A program made the translations under genes and the position numbers. Positions 7,253 through 15,770 of a stretch of DNA of 45,989 nucleotides are shown here, piece after piece. Where the stretch lies: NCBI GenBank assembly GCA_009778135.1, contig WRKJ01000099.1:1-45989 (forward strand), written 5' to 3'. Below the pieces are notes generated by a model that ran no database searches, had not been told where the DNA came from, and was given only the letters and a program-made list of their open reading frames with translations. How positions within the stretch are numbered: position 1 is the stretch's first letter; every line of letters begins with the position of its first letter. The stretch is from Defluviitaleaceae bacterium (GTDB lineage Bacteria; Bacillota_I; Bacilli_A; MOL361; Turicibacteraceae).

Positions 7253-7999
7253 TCATGCGTTCACCGTTCTGATCATCATTTTTTCTTTATCTTCTTCAGT
7301 CCCTTCCAACCAATCGGTTAGGATGCAAGCATCACCGATATTTGCAAATTTCATGAAGCTGACTTCACCAAATTTACTGGCATCTGCTAACACAAAGGCT
7401 TCTTTTGATAAGTCAATGGCCAATTTCTTAATGGCGGCTTCTTCTGGATCAAGCGTTGTAAAATGATACGCTTGATCGACGCCGTTGGTACCAACAAAAC
7501 ATTTATCAAAGCGATAATGACGTAACATGTTCAGTGTCTCAATTCCGACTAATGCCTTCGTTTCTGGTTTAATCTGACCCCCCAATAGCACACAAGGGAT
7601 CTCTTTTTTAATTAGCATTTCTACGTGAGAGATACCATTTGTCACCACTGTGATGTCGCTTTGTGTCATATACTTAATCATCTCAAAGACAGTTGTCCCT
7701 GAGTCAAGATAGATACGATCTCCATCATCAATGAGGAGGGCAGCAGCTTTTGCAATGGCATCTTTTTGATCATGGTTTTTGACCGTTTTATCCAGATCGT
7801 TTTTTTCAAAAATTTTGCTTTTAATCGACACTGCGCCGCCATGAACACGTCGTAAATAATTCAGTTTCTCTAGCGCTACTAAATCTCTTCGAATGGTAGA
7901 TTCTGACGTTTCGAGCGCAACAACTAGTTCTGAAATTTTCACCACGCCTTCACGCTCAATTTTTGTCATAATGAGTTGATGCCTTTTTTCTGTCATCAT
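7253..7999 (-). CDS. DeoR-family sugar-phosphate-responsive regulator
   Basis: 248 residues. The N-terminal DeoR helix-turn-helix (about 3-57) shows EKRHQLIMTKIEREGVV, ISELV and the signature SESTIRRDLVALEK. The C-terminal sensor domain has the fold of ribose-5-phosphate isomerase-like proteins: LDSGTTVFEM, VVTNG, LLGGQIKPET, FVGTNGVD, and the TLDPEEAAIKK and ADASKFG motifs that contact a phosphorylated sugar. Relatives (FruR, IolR, GlcR types) repress sugar operons. Here no kinase or PTS gene adjoins, so the target is unknown. The divergent region toward the GH5 cellulase contains a palindrome at 8130-8141 that may be its site. ATGs at 7999 and 7996 both fit the GGGGTGA site. Confidence 0.9.
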   Translation of the reverse strand: MMTEKRHQLIMTKIEREGVVKISELVVALETSESTIRRDLVALEKLNYLRRVHGGAVSIKSKIFEKNDLDKTVKNHDQKDAIAKAAALLIDDGDRIYLDSGTTVFEMIKYMTQSDITVVTNGISHVEMLIKKEIPCVLLGGQIKPETKALVGIETLNMLRHYRFDKCFVGTNGVDQAYHFTTLDPEEAAIKKLAIDLSKEAFVLADASKFGEVSFMKFANIGDACILTDWLEGTEEDKEKMMIRTVNA

Positions 8000-8338
8000 A
8001 AAATCACCCCGTTTTTATTCCAAAATCTTTTCACATTCGAAACATTGATTAAAAGGAAAAGAAGTCAAAACTAGTTTTCCCGAACTTCTTCTTTTTTACA
8101 CCGTTTAAAAACAGAGGCAGCTCATGATGACGTTTAAACGTTTTCTTTTTTGTCATCAACATCTCCGGCAACTGCGACTAAAAGAACGAGACTTCTGAAT
8201 GGTTTATTGCAGCTAAGAAATGGCTATTCGTCAAAAATCTGTTTTAACACAGAAGCAATATGACATTTTATGATTGTCTTTTTCAGTCTCATCCATCTGT
8301 TCGACAAGATCACGTGGCTCATTTTTTAAAATTTGTAC
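8000..8338. other. Intergenic region between deoR-type gene and cellulase
   Basis: No gene was found. It holds an inverted repeat AAGAAGT/ACTTCTT (8059-8090) enclosing the palindrome AAAACTAGTTTT and followed by CTTTTTT, plus a perfect 12-bp palindrome ACGTTTAAACGT at 8130-8141 with a half-copy CGTTTAAA at 8102-8109. The latter pair could be an operator for the adjacent DeoR-type protein (inference only). Confidence 0.35.
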
Positions 8339-8367
8339 TTGCAATCTACAACGTTTACTGTTATACT
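8339..8367 (+). promoter_or_regulatory. Sigma-A promoter of the GH5 cellulase gene
   Basis: TTGCAA (8339-8344), a 17-bp spacer and TATACT (8362-8367), about 105 bases before the ATG. The leader contains no clear hairpin; GATAGGAGTG is the ribosome binding site. Confidence 0.6.
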
Positions 8368-8472
8368 AGTGAAAACGCCTCATAAGGAAAGCATTGTCTT
8401 TTAAAATGGGTTGATCATGCATTTTAAAGAGATGTTGCAACAAATGAAGGCATGAGATAGGAGTGAATCAAC

Positions 8473-9861
8473 ATGAAAGAGAAATCAACCATTTTTACTT
8501 CGTTTGTCATCTTGGTGCTAGCCCTGGCTTGGGTGAGCCATGCAGCGGCTAACACCTCAGCAAATGAGCCCGTGTTTACAGATGCCCATGACATCGTCAA
8601 TTCCATCATCGCTGGCTGGAACCTTGGCAATACATTGGATGCGCATCCTCATGGCTTTACAGAAGGGACTGTTTCACCCGAAGATTGGACACCTGATATA
8701 CAAGAAACGTTTTGGGGAAATCCCATTACAACACGAGAAAACATCTTAGCCATTCGCGATGCTGGTTTTAATGCCATTCGCATTCCAATTACCTTTTACA
8801 CGATGATTGATGATGATTTCAACATTCGTCCAGAGTGGATGTCTCGCATCGTTGAAGTGGTGGATGACGCTTATGAAGCCGGTATGGTTGTCATCATCAA
8901 CACACATCATGACGAAAGATGGATTGGTTTAGGGCTCACAGATGAAGAAGGGAACCTCGTTCCACAATATGCCAATGACCCGCATCGTGCCACCCTGGTT
9001 ACCGTGGATGATTCGATTTCATTCATCACAGCCATTTGGACACAGCTTTCTGAAACATTTGCTCATTATGGACAGCGTTTGATTTTTGAAGGGTTAAATG
9101 AACCGCGTACGATCCATAGCCCTGGTGAATGGGGTGGAGGAACTGCAGTAGAGCGTGAAAACCTTAATCTTTTAAACCAATTATTTGTAGACACAGTAAG
9201 GGAACATGGTGATGGCTATAACAGCAACCGTTTCTTAATGGTACCAACTTACGCAGCTGCAGTGGGTGTTGCCGCTTTTGATGGTTGGGTCATGCCAACT
9301 GATCCAGCTGGTCCGGATCACATCATCGTCTCGTTACACGCTTATACACCTTGGCGTTTTGCCCTTGATGCCAGTACAGATGAATTTTATGAGTGGAGCA
9401 TCTTTGGAACAGGTGACCAAGATGGGCCAGATCCTATCCGTTGGGCACTCAACCTTTCTCGAGATACTTTTCCTGATTACCCCATTATTATCGGTGAAAT
9501 GGCTGCTTTAAATCGAGATAACCTTGACAGTCGTGTTGCTTGGCTCACGTATTACAACACCCTTGCAAATGAATTAGAGATGCGTATTTTCTGGTGGGAT
9601 AACGGTCAGTTTGATATTCAACAAGTGAATGGGCCAGATCAATTTGCTATTTTCGACCGTCGGACCAACACATTCCCCTTTCCAGAATTGGTGTACGTCA
9701 TGACAGGTTATTTACCGACGCAACCAGGTCCAGTATTTCCAAGTCTGCCACCGATCCCACCACTTCCAAGCATTCCTGCACTTCCATCTCTTCCAGGTGT
9801 TCCACCCATTCCACCACTTCCTGGGCTTCCGCCGATGCCAACCCTTCCAAGGTTTAATTGA
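8473..9861 (+). CDS. Secreted GH5 endoglucanase (cellulase)
   Basis: 462 residues. Signal peptide about 1-27, ending AAANTSA. The GH5 (beta/alpha)8 barrel spans about 37-405: GWNLGNTLDAH, FNAIRIPITF, INTHHDERW, FEGLNEPR with acid/base Glu210, and IIIGEMAA with nucleophile Glu342. The sequence resembles subfamilies acting on beta-1,4-glucans, so cleavage of cellulose or mixed-linkage glucan outside the cell is likely. There is no carbohydrate-binding module, dockerin or sorting signal. Instead the last 45 or so residues (from about 417) are a Pro/Leu tail built on PSLPPIPPLP. The gene is monocistronic with its own promoter and a strong terminator. Confidence 0.93.
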   Translation: MKEKSTIFTSFVILVLALAWVSHAAANTSANEPVFTDAHDIVNSIIAGWNLGNTLDAHPHGFTEGTVSPEDWTPDIQETFWGNPITTRENILAIRDAGFNAIRIPITFYTMIDDDFNIRPEWMSRIVEVVDDAYEAGMVVIINTHHDERWIGLGLTDEEGNLVPQYANDPHRATLVTVDDSISFITAIWTQLSETFAHYGQRLIFEGLNEPRTIHSPGEWGGGTAVERENLNLLNQLFVDTVREHGDGYNSNRFLMVPTYAAAVGVAAFDGWVMPTDPAGPDHIIVSLHAYTPWRFALDASTDEFYEWSIFGTGDQDGPDPIRWALNLSRDTFPDYPIIIGEMAALNRDNLDSRVAWLTYYNTLANELEMRIFWWDNGQFDIQQVNGPDQFAIFDRRTNTFPFPELVYVMTGYLPTQPGPVFPSLPPIPPLPSIPALPSLPGVPPIPPLPGLPPMPTLPRFN

Positions 9862-9881
9862 TTCAACCAAAGCGATGCGTC

Positions 9882-9920
9882 ATCCATCAGGCAAATCCAT
9901 CTATGCCTGATGGATTTTTT
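9882..9920 (+). terminator. Terminator of the cellulase gene
   Basis: ATCCATCAGGCA and TGCCTGATGGAT form a perfect 12-bp stem (9882-9915) with a ten-base loop, followed by TTTTTATT. Confidence 0.93.
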
Positions 9921-9982
9921 ATTGAATAAAAAAAAGCGTCCTAACAAAACATCTGTTAGTGACACTTCTCAAGATTATCCTT

Positions 9983-10109
9983 CAAGTACTTTAATTAATG
10001 TAGCTAGATAACAAATGAGCAAAAAGCTCCCCCCTACTCATTCGTTTTTTTACTAAGTCTTTATTAATCTTGTCGTAAGGACTCTCATTAATTAAGTGAT
10101 TAGTACTTG
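9983..10109. repeat. Inverted-repeat-bounded segment in the convergent intergenic region
   Basis: CAAGTACTTTAATTAATG (9983-10000) has its complement, split by GTGATT, at 10086-10109. Between them lies AATGAG/CTCATT followed by CGTTTTTTT on the plus strand, which could be a second terminator for the cellulase. The whole 9921-10233 stretch has no ORF worth calling. It may be a small MITE-like relic or a folded 3' region of the minus-strand gene ending at 10234. Confidence 0.4.
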
Positions 10110-10233
10110 AACGAGACGTTAATCAAAACCAGCTTCATGCCACAACCCAACCTAAATTGAGTCAACACGGATAACATGCTGATGTTGATTACCGCCTAGT
10201 GTGTTTAAGGTTTATTTTTGTTTTACTTTTAAT

Positions 10234-11382
10234 TTACCATCCTAATCTAAGGACACGTACGTATCGTGCTTGTCTACCATATACCCAAGGATCTTGATGT
10301 GTTTCAATTAACAAATCAACAACATTTCCGACAACGACGCCACCGCGATCAAGGACAACAGCGATGCCGTGACCTTCTATTTCTAAAACACTTCCAAATG
10401 GAAATTGTGATCCCGCTGCAACAATTCTAATTGTTCCAAAGGTGCTGTCATTGAAGAAAATGGATGTAGATGCATCATGTCCAGAGGCTGTTCGTCCACT
10501 ACAACCCTCACAAAGCATGTTATAAAACGTTAAGCTTGACGTAAAAGAATCAAGTGGACTCACATCTGGTAATGAAGCTGGCGCTGCTGCTGGCGTAGGC
10601 GTAGTTGATGCACGTGCTGGTGTTGCAACCACTGGCGGTGGAGTCGGCTCCGGTTCAGGTTCCGGCTCAGCTGTTCCAATGGCAACGACGCGTTGCATCC
10701 CTTCATCCAAAATATTCGTTCCAACTTCACCTGTTGAATAGTAATCACCATTTTTAAACGTTGTCATCATGACATGTTCAACAATTTTAGGCGATCCTTC
10801 AACTTGAACTTGACGATTCCCAACGAGTAAATCATCAGTATAAATATATGACACCTCAAAATCAATATATTCATAAACAGTTTTTGTTTCAAATGCTAAG
10901 CGCGTTATCATGATTTCTGTACCATCTATAACGCTTGGATTTGTAAGTTTAAATTGATTCTCACCGTTAAGTGTGTAGAGGGTTTTGATGATTGCCAGTT
11001 CATCATCATCCCCAACTTCGATCTCATGTGTGCGCAACACATGATCGATTGTAGGTTCGGTCGTCATGACGTGGAATCTGGTACCACCATCATTAATAAT
11101 GACCGAGCTTGCTCGGAAAATTTCAACACTTTTTCCATCATAGACAACTGCGTCTTTTTCCACGCTCAACTCATCAAAATGACCGAACCTAACTTCGCTA
11201 TCTACCAATGCCTCACCAATCGTTTGGGCATCAGTTGAAAATACGATTAGCTCATTCCCATCTATGATGGTCACTTCTTTGCTGTTTTCGTAGGTCAAGT
11301 TAGACTGCATTATCGAGAAGATACTCATCAGCACGACACCGATTGATGTCGAATATGCTATTATACCTCGTTTCTTTTGCAT
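10234..11382 (-). CDS. YabE-like protein with DUF348, G5 and 3D domains
   Basis: 382 residues from the ATG at 11382. An N-terminal membrane anchor or signal segment (GIIAYSTSIGVVLMSIFSIM) is followed by two ubiquitin-like DUF348 units (from EVTIIDGNELIVFSTDAQTIGEAL), a G5-like domain, a linker of EPEPEPEP/TPPP and Ala/Pro, and a C-terminal 3D (double-psi barrel) domain with TASGHDAS, AVVLDRGGVV and VDLLIET. Such proteins (YabE, Rpf-like) act on peptidoglycan, often as lytic transglycosylases. The open frame extends 20 codons upstream to a GTG at 11442, but that codon overlaps the AGGAGG site. I prefer the ATG, which the leader hairpin at 11387-11437 would bring close to that site. A CE4 deacetylase gene precedes it. 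Confidence 0.85.
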   Translation of the reverse strand: MQKKRGIIAYSTSIGVVLMSIFSIMQSNLTYENSKEVTIIDGNELIVFSTDAQTIGEALVDSEVRFGHFDELSVEKDAVVYDGKSVEIFRASSVIINDGGTRFHVMTTEPTIDHVLRTHEIEVGDDDELAIIKTLYTLNGENQFKLTNPSVIDGTEIMITRLAFETKTVYEYIDFEVSYIYTDDLLVGNRQVQVEGSPKIVEHVMMTTFKNGDYYSTGEVGTNILDEGMQRVVAIGTAEPEPEPEPTPPPVVATPARASTTPTPAAAPASLPDVSPLDSFTSSLTFYNMLCEGCSGRTASGHDASTSIFFNDSTFGTIRIVAAGSQFPFGSVLEIEGHGIAVVLDRGGVVVGNVVDLLIETHQDPWVYGRQARYVRVLRLGW

Positions 11383-11448
11383 GTGGCTGTTATAATTGTT
11401 AATGACTAAGCAACAGTAGCTCGTCCAATTATAACAGTTCACCTCCTT
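11383..11448 (-). promoter_or_regulatory. Shine-Dalgarno and start codon bridged by a 12-bp hairpin
   Basis: On the minus strand AAGGAGGTGAA is followed at once by CTGTTATAATTG, a 27-base loop, CAATTATAACAG, then CCAC and ATG. The 12-bp stem (11387-11398 with 11426-11437) is perfect, and the loop can pair further (AGC/GCT, GAC/GTC). If folded, AGGAGG lies eight bases from the ATG instead of about 59, which would make the ATG at 11382 usable. Confidence 0.6.
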
Positions 11449-11526
11449 CTTTTCTTTCCGATAAACACAAGGAGTAATCTCATACGAAGTAACTCGTATT
11501 ATCTAGACAGAGCTTACGACTTGTAT

Positions 11527-11555
11527 ACAATAGCACATTATTGAAACAAAGTCAA
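11527..11555 (-). promoter_or_regulatory. Promoter of the 3D-domain protein gene
   Basis: On the minus strand TTGACT (11550-11555), a 17-bp spacer and TATTGT (11527-11532). The leader to the ATG at 11382 is about 140 bases and also contains a small hairpin ATACGA/TCGTAT near 11485-11502. Confidence 0.5.
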
Positions 11556-11639
11556 ATTTTTACCCCCTTTTAATGAAGATTCAGCCCTATTTTTAACAAC
11601 TAAAGCTTGTCAAAAATGAAAATCAAGCAAAATAGAGGT

Positions 11640-12614
11640 TTAATTCGGAGAAAACAAATGATAGTGGACGTCTGTTTGGTTGAGGTAAACACCACCAGGT
11701 GCAGGGGTCAGATTTGCATGGTAAAATAACTCTGAAACCGTTACAAGTTGAAATCCACGTTCGACGAGTGCTGGTACAACCAATTCCATCGCTTGAACCG
11801 TTTCAAAATGGATGTCATGTAAGACGACAATGGCACCATCATAAGCCGTATTCATAATATGCTGATACGTCGAATACGCATTCCTTGTTCGCCAATCCTC
11901 AGGATCAATGGACCAGTGGATAAGAGAAAACCCAAGGTCTCTAGACACATCAACAACCGTTTGATTAATCGCACCAAAAGGTGGCCGATACATCATCGGA
12001 GCAGGTCCAATAACTGCTTCAATCGCAGCATGAGTTGAGACCAATTGATCTTCAATTTGACTCGCAGATAGCCAAGATAAATCACTGTGATCCCAAGAAT
12101 GACCGACAATTTCAAAACCTGAATCCGATAAACGTTCCATCACATCACGACCTGATTCCACCAATCGACCGATCACAAAAAATGTCGCAAGTCCATCATG
12201 GCGTTCAAACACTTCACGAATCTGATCTGTGTGAATCCCAGGGCCGTCATCAAAAGTTAACGCAATCATCGGTCTTGATGGATCAAGTGGCCGAACAGCT
12301 GTTGTGTCAGCTTCATCTTCAATAAAAGGCAAGTCTTCCATCACTTCATGATCCGCTTCGATGCCCGGCGTTTCCTCTATCTGATCAACCGCCAAGACGT
12401 CGTCAATTTTAACAACATGCTTACTGTTTCGTAAGTTTACGTGTATCTCTTGCTCATTGAGCATGGAAACATGCTGCGCTCTAGCTGCTTCCTTCGCTTC
12501 TAATAATTGGACACTCACTTCTACCACTAATTCATAACTATCCGCTGCAAGGGTCGCATTATAAGCGACCAAAAATGTTCCAAAAGCAACGAGAGGTATC
12601 AATCTTTTCCACAT
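11640..12614 (-). CDS. Polysaccharide deacetylase (CE4 family), exported
   Basis: 324 residues. N-terminal signal peptide or anchor (about 1-24, LIPLVAFGTFLVAYNATLAA), an acidic linker to about 110, then the NodB domain. CE4 motifs are intact: TFDDGP (120-125, catalytic base and metal Asp), HSWDHSD (metal His residues), RPPFG, DPEDW, and VLHDIH near the C-terminus. Family members remove N-acetyl groups from peptidoglycan or chitin-like polymers; the wall is the likely substrate here, given the neighbouring 3D-domain protein read in the same direction 197 bases downstream. The binding site before the ATG is loosely spaced (AAGGAG about 13 bases away), so translation may be modest. Confidence 0.92.
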   Translation of the reverse strand: MWKRLIPLVAFGTFLVAYNATLAADSYELVVEVSVQLLEAKEAARAQHVSMLNEQEIHVNLRNSKHVVKIDDVLAVDQIEETPGIEADHEVMEDLPFIEDEADTTAVRPLDPSRPMIALTFDDGPGIHTDQIREVFERHDGLATFFVIGRLVESGRDVMERLSDSGFEIVGHSWDHSDLSWLSASQIEDQLVSTHAAIEAVIGPAPMMYRPPFGAINQTVVDVSRDLGFSLIHWSIDPEDWRTRNAYSTYQHIMNTAYDGAIVVLHDIHFETVQAMELVVPALVERGFQLVTVSELFYHANLTPAPGGVYLNQTDVHYHLFSPN

Positions 12615-12671
12615 CTCACATCACCGACTCCTTCTGTTTTTATCATCCGCTACATGCCTACTTCTGAATAC

Positions 12672-12837
12672 CTAGTGTAGCACAACATAAATAATAGCCC
12701 ATATTGGCGTGTATCATTTTCAAATACAAGGATAGGAGGACGACTCGTACCAAGGTCGGTACGCTAGGACGAGTTAACGCAGTAGTTGGAAATGAGACGC
12801 ATGAATAGGGGTGGTTATTTATGTTGTGCTGCACTAG
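12672..12837. repeat. 166-bp palindromic element (MITE- or RNA-like)
   Basis: The termini CTAGTGTAGCACAACATAA and TTATGTTGTGCTGCACTAG are inverted repeats, 23 bp with one mismatch (12672-12694 with 12815-12837). Inside, the arms continue to match imperfectly and the centre has a tight hairpin GTACC/GGTAC flanked by ACTC/GAGT. No ORF lies within. It sits between the deacetylase and pyk. I see no target-site duplication and only one copy in this window. Confidence 0.65.
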
Positions 12838-12859
12838 ATCCTTTTTAAATAACTACCCT

Positions 12860-12922
12860 CCATGGTAACAGAAAAACCGACATAAGTAAAGTCCCACGGT
12901 AACAGAAAAACTGACATAAATA
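12860..12922. repeat. Two direct repeats of a 29-bp unit
   Basis: CCATGGTAACAGAAAAACC and CCACGGTAACAGAAAAACT begin two units (12860-12888 and 12894-12922) that agree at 25 or more of 29 bases, spaced 34 bases start to start. Beyond them, before the pyk terminator, nothing else is seen. They could be paired protein-binding sites or a mobile-element relic. Confidence 0.6.
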
Positions 12923-12945
12923 GTAAGCGAGAAAGCAGACGATAT

Positions 12946-12999
12946 GAAAAAAGCCATATCATAATCAGTGAATTTAATCACCGTGATTATCATATGACT
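12946..12999 (-). terminator. Terminator of the pfkA-pyk operon
   Basis: On the minus strand AGTCATATGATAATCA pairs with TGATTATGATATGGCT (12952-12999, stem of about 15 bp with one G-U pair) and TTTTTTC follows. It lies about 70 bases after the pyk stop. Confidence 0.85.
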
Positions 13000-13068
13000 T
13001 TAAATTTTTCTAACAAAAGTTTGTATGGCAAGCTCATGTAAAAAATGACTTCGACAGCTATTTTTGCC

Positions 13069-14502
13069 TTATTTCACTTCAATAATTTTCATGACGTTCG
13101 TATTACCTTCACCAATTGGCAATCCTGCCGTAATAACAGCAATGTCTCCCGAAACAAGTCCAGCGACTTCTGCAGCAACTTTCTCAGCTTGTGCAACCAC
13201 TTCATCACCGTTGGCAACATCTTCAACGATGACTGGATGAACACCCCAATTTAATGATAATGCCGCAGCTGCTTTTTCACATGGTGTTGCTGCAATAATA
13301 GGAACTGATGGACGGTGCTTAGAAATCGTACGTGCCGTTGACCCAGACTTTGTCGCTGCAACAACTACTTTCGCATCTAAATCTGCCACTGAATCTGTCA
13401 CTGACAAAGCCACTGCACTTGCAACATTACGTTCTGATCCAGACAGCGCACGCGCAGTCATTTCATCAAAGTCAATTTCAATTTCAGTACGACGTGCAAT
13501 ACGCGCCATTGTTTCAACAGCTTCAAGCGGATACTTACCTGCTGCTGATTCACCTGATAACATGACAGCATCTGTTCCATCAAGGACAGCATTCGCCACA
13601 TCTGAAACTTCTGCACGCGTTGGACGTGGATTTTCTTGCATGGACTCTAACATTTGTGTCGCAGTAATAACCACTTTCCCTGCTGCATTACACTTGGCAA
13701 TGATTTCTTTTTGAATCATCGGTACTTCTTCCGCTGGCACTTCAACACCCATGTCACCGCGGGCAACCATGACACCGTCAGATGCTTCGATGATTTCATC
13801 TAAATTGTCTACACCTTCTTGGTTTTCAATTTTTGAAATGATTTGCGTATGGGTATTTCCTTGTTCTGCAAAAATGCTTCGAATGGCTTCAACATCTTCT
13901 GCACGACGAACAAATGATGCCGCAACGAAATCAACTTGTTGCTCACAACCAAAGACAATATCCGCGCGATCTTTTTCATCTAAAAACGCCATGTTTAATT
14001 TCACACTTGGCACATTGATCCCACGACGATCTTTTACATAAGCATCATTTTTAACCGTACAACTAATCTCGCCAGCTGATAAGTCAATGTCAGTAATGGT
14101 TAGTTCAACATTGCCATCATCAACTAAAATGGTGCCACCAATTTCAATGTCATTAATTAAGCCTGGGTAGTTAACAGAGAATTTTTCTTTCGTTCCTAAC
14201 ACTTCAGCCATCGATACAGCAACTGTCTGACCCGCTTCTAAATTAACACCACCGTTTTCAAATAAATGAGTGCGGATTTCTGGTCCTCTCGTATCTAATA
14301 AAATCCCGACATGCGTCCCTTTTTCAGCATTAATTTCACGAATGGTTGCAAAACGTGCACCTTGTTCAGCATGATCACCGTGTGAGAAATTACAACGAAT
14401 CACATTCATCCCTGCATCGACTAATTTCCCCATCATTTCTTTTGATTCAGACTTCGGTCCGATTGTACATACCATTTTCGTGTTTTTAAATACTTTACTC
14501 AT
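13069..14502 (-). CDS. pyk: Pyruvate kinase
   Basis: 477 residues, cytoplasmic. It converts phosphoenolpyruvate and ADP to pyruvate and ATP. Landmarks are MVCTIGPKSES at the N-terminus, CNFSHGDH, LDTRGPEIRTH, the substrate loop KIENQEGVDNLDEI, MVARGDMGVEVP and the VITATQMLESM signature, with the regulatory C domain intact to the end. It lacks the extra C-terminal PEP-utiliser domain that lengthens Bacillus Pyk to about 585 residues. It follows pfkA by 48 bases, an operon pairing the two committed steps of glycolysis, and ends in the terminator near 12950. Confidence 0.98.
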   Translation of the reverse strand: MSKVFKNTKMVCTIGPKSESKEMMGKLVDAGMNVIRCNFSHGDHAEQGARFATIREINAEKGTHVGILLDTRGPEIRTHLFENGGVNLEAGQTVAVSMAEVLGTKEKFSVNYPGLINDIEIGGTILVDDGNVELTITDIDLSAGEISCTVKNDAYVKDRRGINVPSVKLNMAFLDEKDRADIVFGCEQQVDFVAASFVRRAEDVEAIRSIFAEQGNTHTQIISKIENQEGVDNLDEIIEASDGVMVARGDMGVEVPAEEVPMIQKEIIAKCNAAGKVVITATQMLESMQENPRPTRAEVSDVANAVLDGTDAVMLSGESAAGKYPLEAVETMARIARRTEIEIDFDEMTARALSGSERNVASAVALSVTDSVADLDAKVVVAATKSGSTARTISKHRPSVPIIAATPCEKAAAALSLNWGVHPVIVEDVANGDEVVAQAEKVAAEVAGLVSGDIAVITAGLPIGEGNTNVMKIIEVK

Positions 14503-14550
14503 TTTTTCTTCCTCACTTTAACTTTTATCTATGTGATTGATCTCGTATCA

Positions 14551-15510
14551 TTATGAGAGTTTTCTTGTCAGCTGATACACCGATTCATCGAACTCACGCG
14601 ACATTTCAAGGGCAGTTTTAATGTCAAAATGACGCAATCGATTTTCAACAATACCGACACAACGCCCGCCAAGTCCTTCTTGCAACAGTTCGACTGCATA
14701 CGTCCCCATTCGACTAGCCAGCACCCGATCCATGGCTGAAGGCGCACCACCACGTTGAATATGACCAAGGATCGTTGCACGCGTCTCAATTTCTGTTCTG
14801 ACTTGGATTTCTTTAGCCAACGCATGGGCATCTGTAACCAATTCAGCCAAGATAATCAAGTAATGTTTTTTTTCATGTGCTTTCGCTTCTTCAATTTGAG
14901 CGATGATGCGTTCAAAATTAAATGGTTTTTCAGAAATAATCACATCTTCTGCACCGCTGGCAATACTGGCATACATGGACAAATCCCCACAGTGACGTCC
15001 CATCATCTCTACGACATTGCAGCGCGCGTGTGAAGCTGATGTATCTCGAATTTTATCAATGGCTTCAACAGCGGTATTTAAAGCAGTATCAAATCCAATG
15101 GTTAAATCCGTACTGACAATATCATTGTCGATGGTCCCGGGTAATGCAATACAATTGGTTCCCATCTCCGTTAATTTCAAAGCACCCATATAAGAGCCAT
15201 CACCACCAATGACGACGACGGCTTCAATGCCATGCTTTTTCAAATTAGCAATACCTAGCTTGCGAACTTCTGGATCTTTAAATTCAGGCAATCTCGCTGA
15301 GCCTAAAAACGTTCCACCACGGTCAATCATGCTTCCCACATCTTTATGGGCCAGTTTTCGAATGTCATCATTGACTAATCCAGCATAACCGTTGTAGATG
15401 CCGTAAACCTCAATCTCAGAGGACAGTGCTGCTCTCACGACTGCTCGAATCGCGGCATTCATACCCGGTGCATCACCACCACTAGTAAGGACGCCAATTT
15501 TCTTAACCAT
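14551..15510 (-). CDS. pfkA: 6-phosphofructokinase (ATP)
   Basis: 319 residues, the same length as the Bacillus enzyme. It phosphorylates fructose 6-phosphate to the 1,6-bisphosphate. Visible motifs: KIGVLTSGGDAPGMNAAIRAVVR (ATP site), GGDGSYMGAL, PGTIDNDI with TIGFDTA (catalytic Asp region), EMMGRHCGDL and GHIQRGGAPS. The start at 15510 is chosen because GAGGTGG lies six bases ahead; the frame can be opened earlier only at a GTG inside that site. First gene of the operon with pyk; a TGnTATAAT promoter precedes it. Confidence 0.98.
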   Translation of the reverse strand: MVKKIGVLTSGGDAPGMNAAIRAVVRAALSSEIEVYGIYNGYAGLVNDDIRKLAHKDVGSMIDRGGTFLGSARLPEFKDPEVRKLGIANLKKHGIEAVVVIGGDGSYMGALKLTEMGTNCIALPGTIDNDIVSTDLTIGFDTALNTAVEAIDKIRDTSASHARCNVVEMMGRHCGDLSMYASIASGAEDVIISEKPFNFERIIAQIEEAKAHEKKHYLIILAELVTDAHALAKEIQVRTEIETRATILGHIQRGGAPSAMDRVLASRMGTYAVELLQEGLGGRCVGIVENRLRHFDIKTALEMSREFDESVYQLTRKLS

Positions 15511-15558
15511 CAAATCCACCTCACGATTATTGATTTGCTAAATGTCTTCCAACGTCTC

Positions 15559-15587
15559 ATTATACCAGCATTTATCCCACGAGGAAA
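15559..15587 (-). promoter_or_regulatory. Extended -10 promoter of pfkA-pyk
   Basis: On the minus strand TGGTATAAT gives an extended -10 (TATAAT at 15559-15564). The -35 position (15582-15587, TTTCCT) is poor, as is usual for extended -10 promoters. Confidence 0.55.
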
Positions 15588-15651
15588 GAGAAAAAGTAAA
15601 GAAAGCGTCTTTCCTTTTTTATTTATTTTGATGAAACATGAAAAACATCAT

Positions 15652-15680
15652 TTGAATCTTGGCTGATTTCATGATACAAT
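15652..15680 (+). promoter_or_regulatory. Sigma-A promoter of galM
   Basis: TTGAAT (15652-15657), a 17-bp spacer and TACAAT (15675-15680), about 90 bases before the galM start. An inverted repeat with T-run at about 15581-15622 lies just upstream and may insulate it from the divergent pfkA promoter. Confidence 0.65.
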
Positions 15681-15770
15681 TAAAAGCGAAAGGCGCTCAC
15701 TTAGGCAAGACAAGTATCGCTACCTTTTAATATGACCCAACTCACTTAAATCAATCAGGAGGATTCAAAA

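Noticed and set aside
9983-10109. c-di-AMP (ydaO) riboswitch for the 3D-domain protein
   Set aside because: The segment is downstream of that gene and lacks the conserved ydaO blocks.
12672-12922. Intact insertion sequence or CRISPR array
   Set aside because: There is no transposase ORF and only two direct-repeat units, with a 5-base spacer instead of regular spacers.
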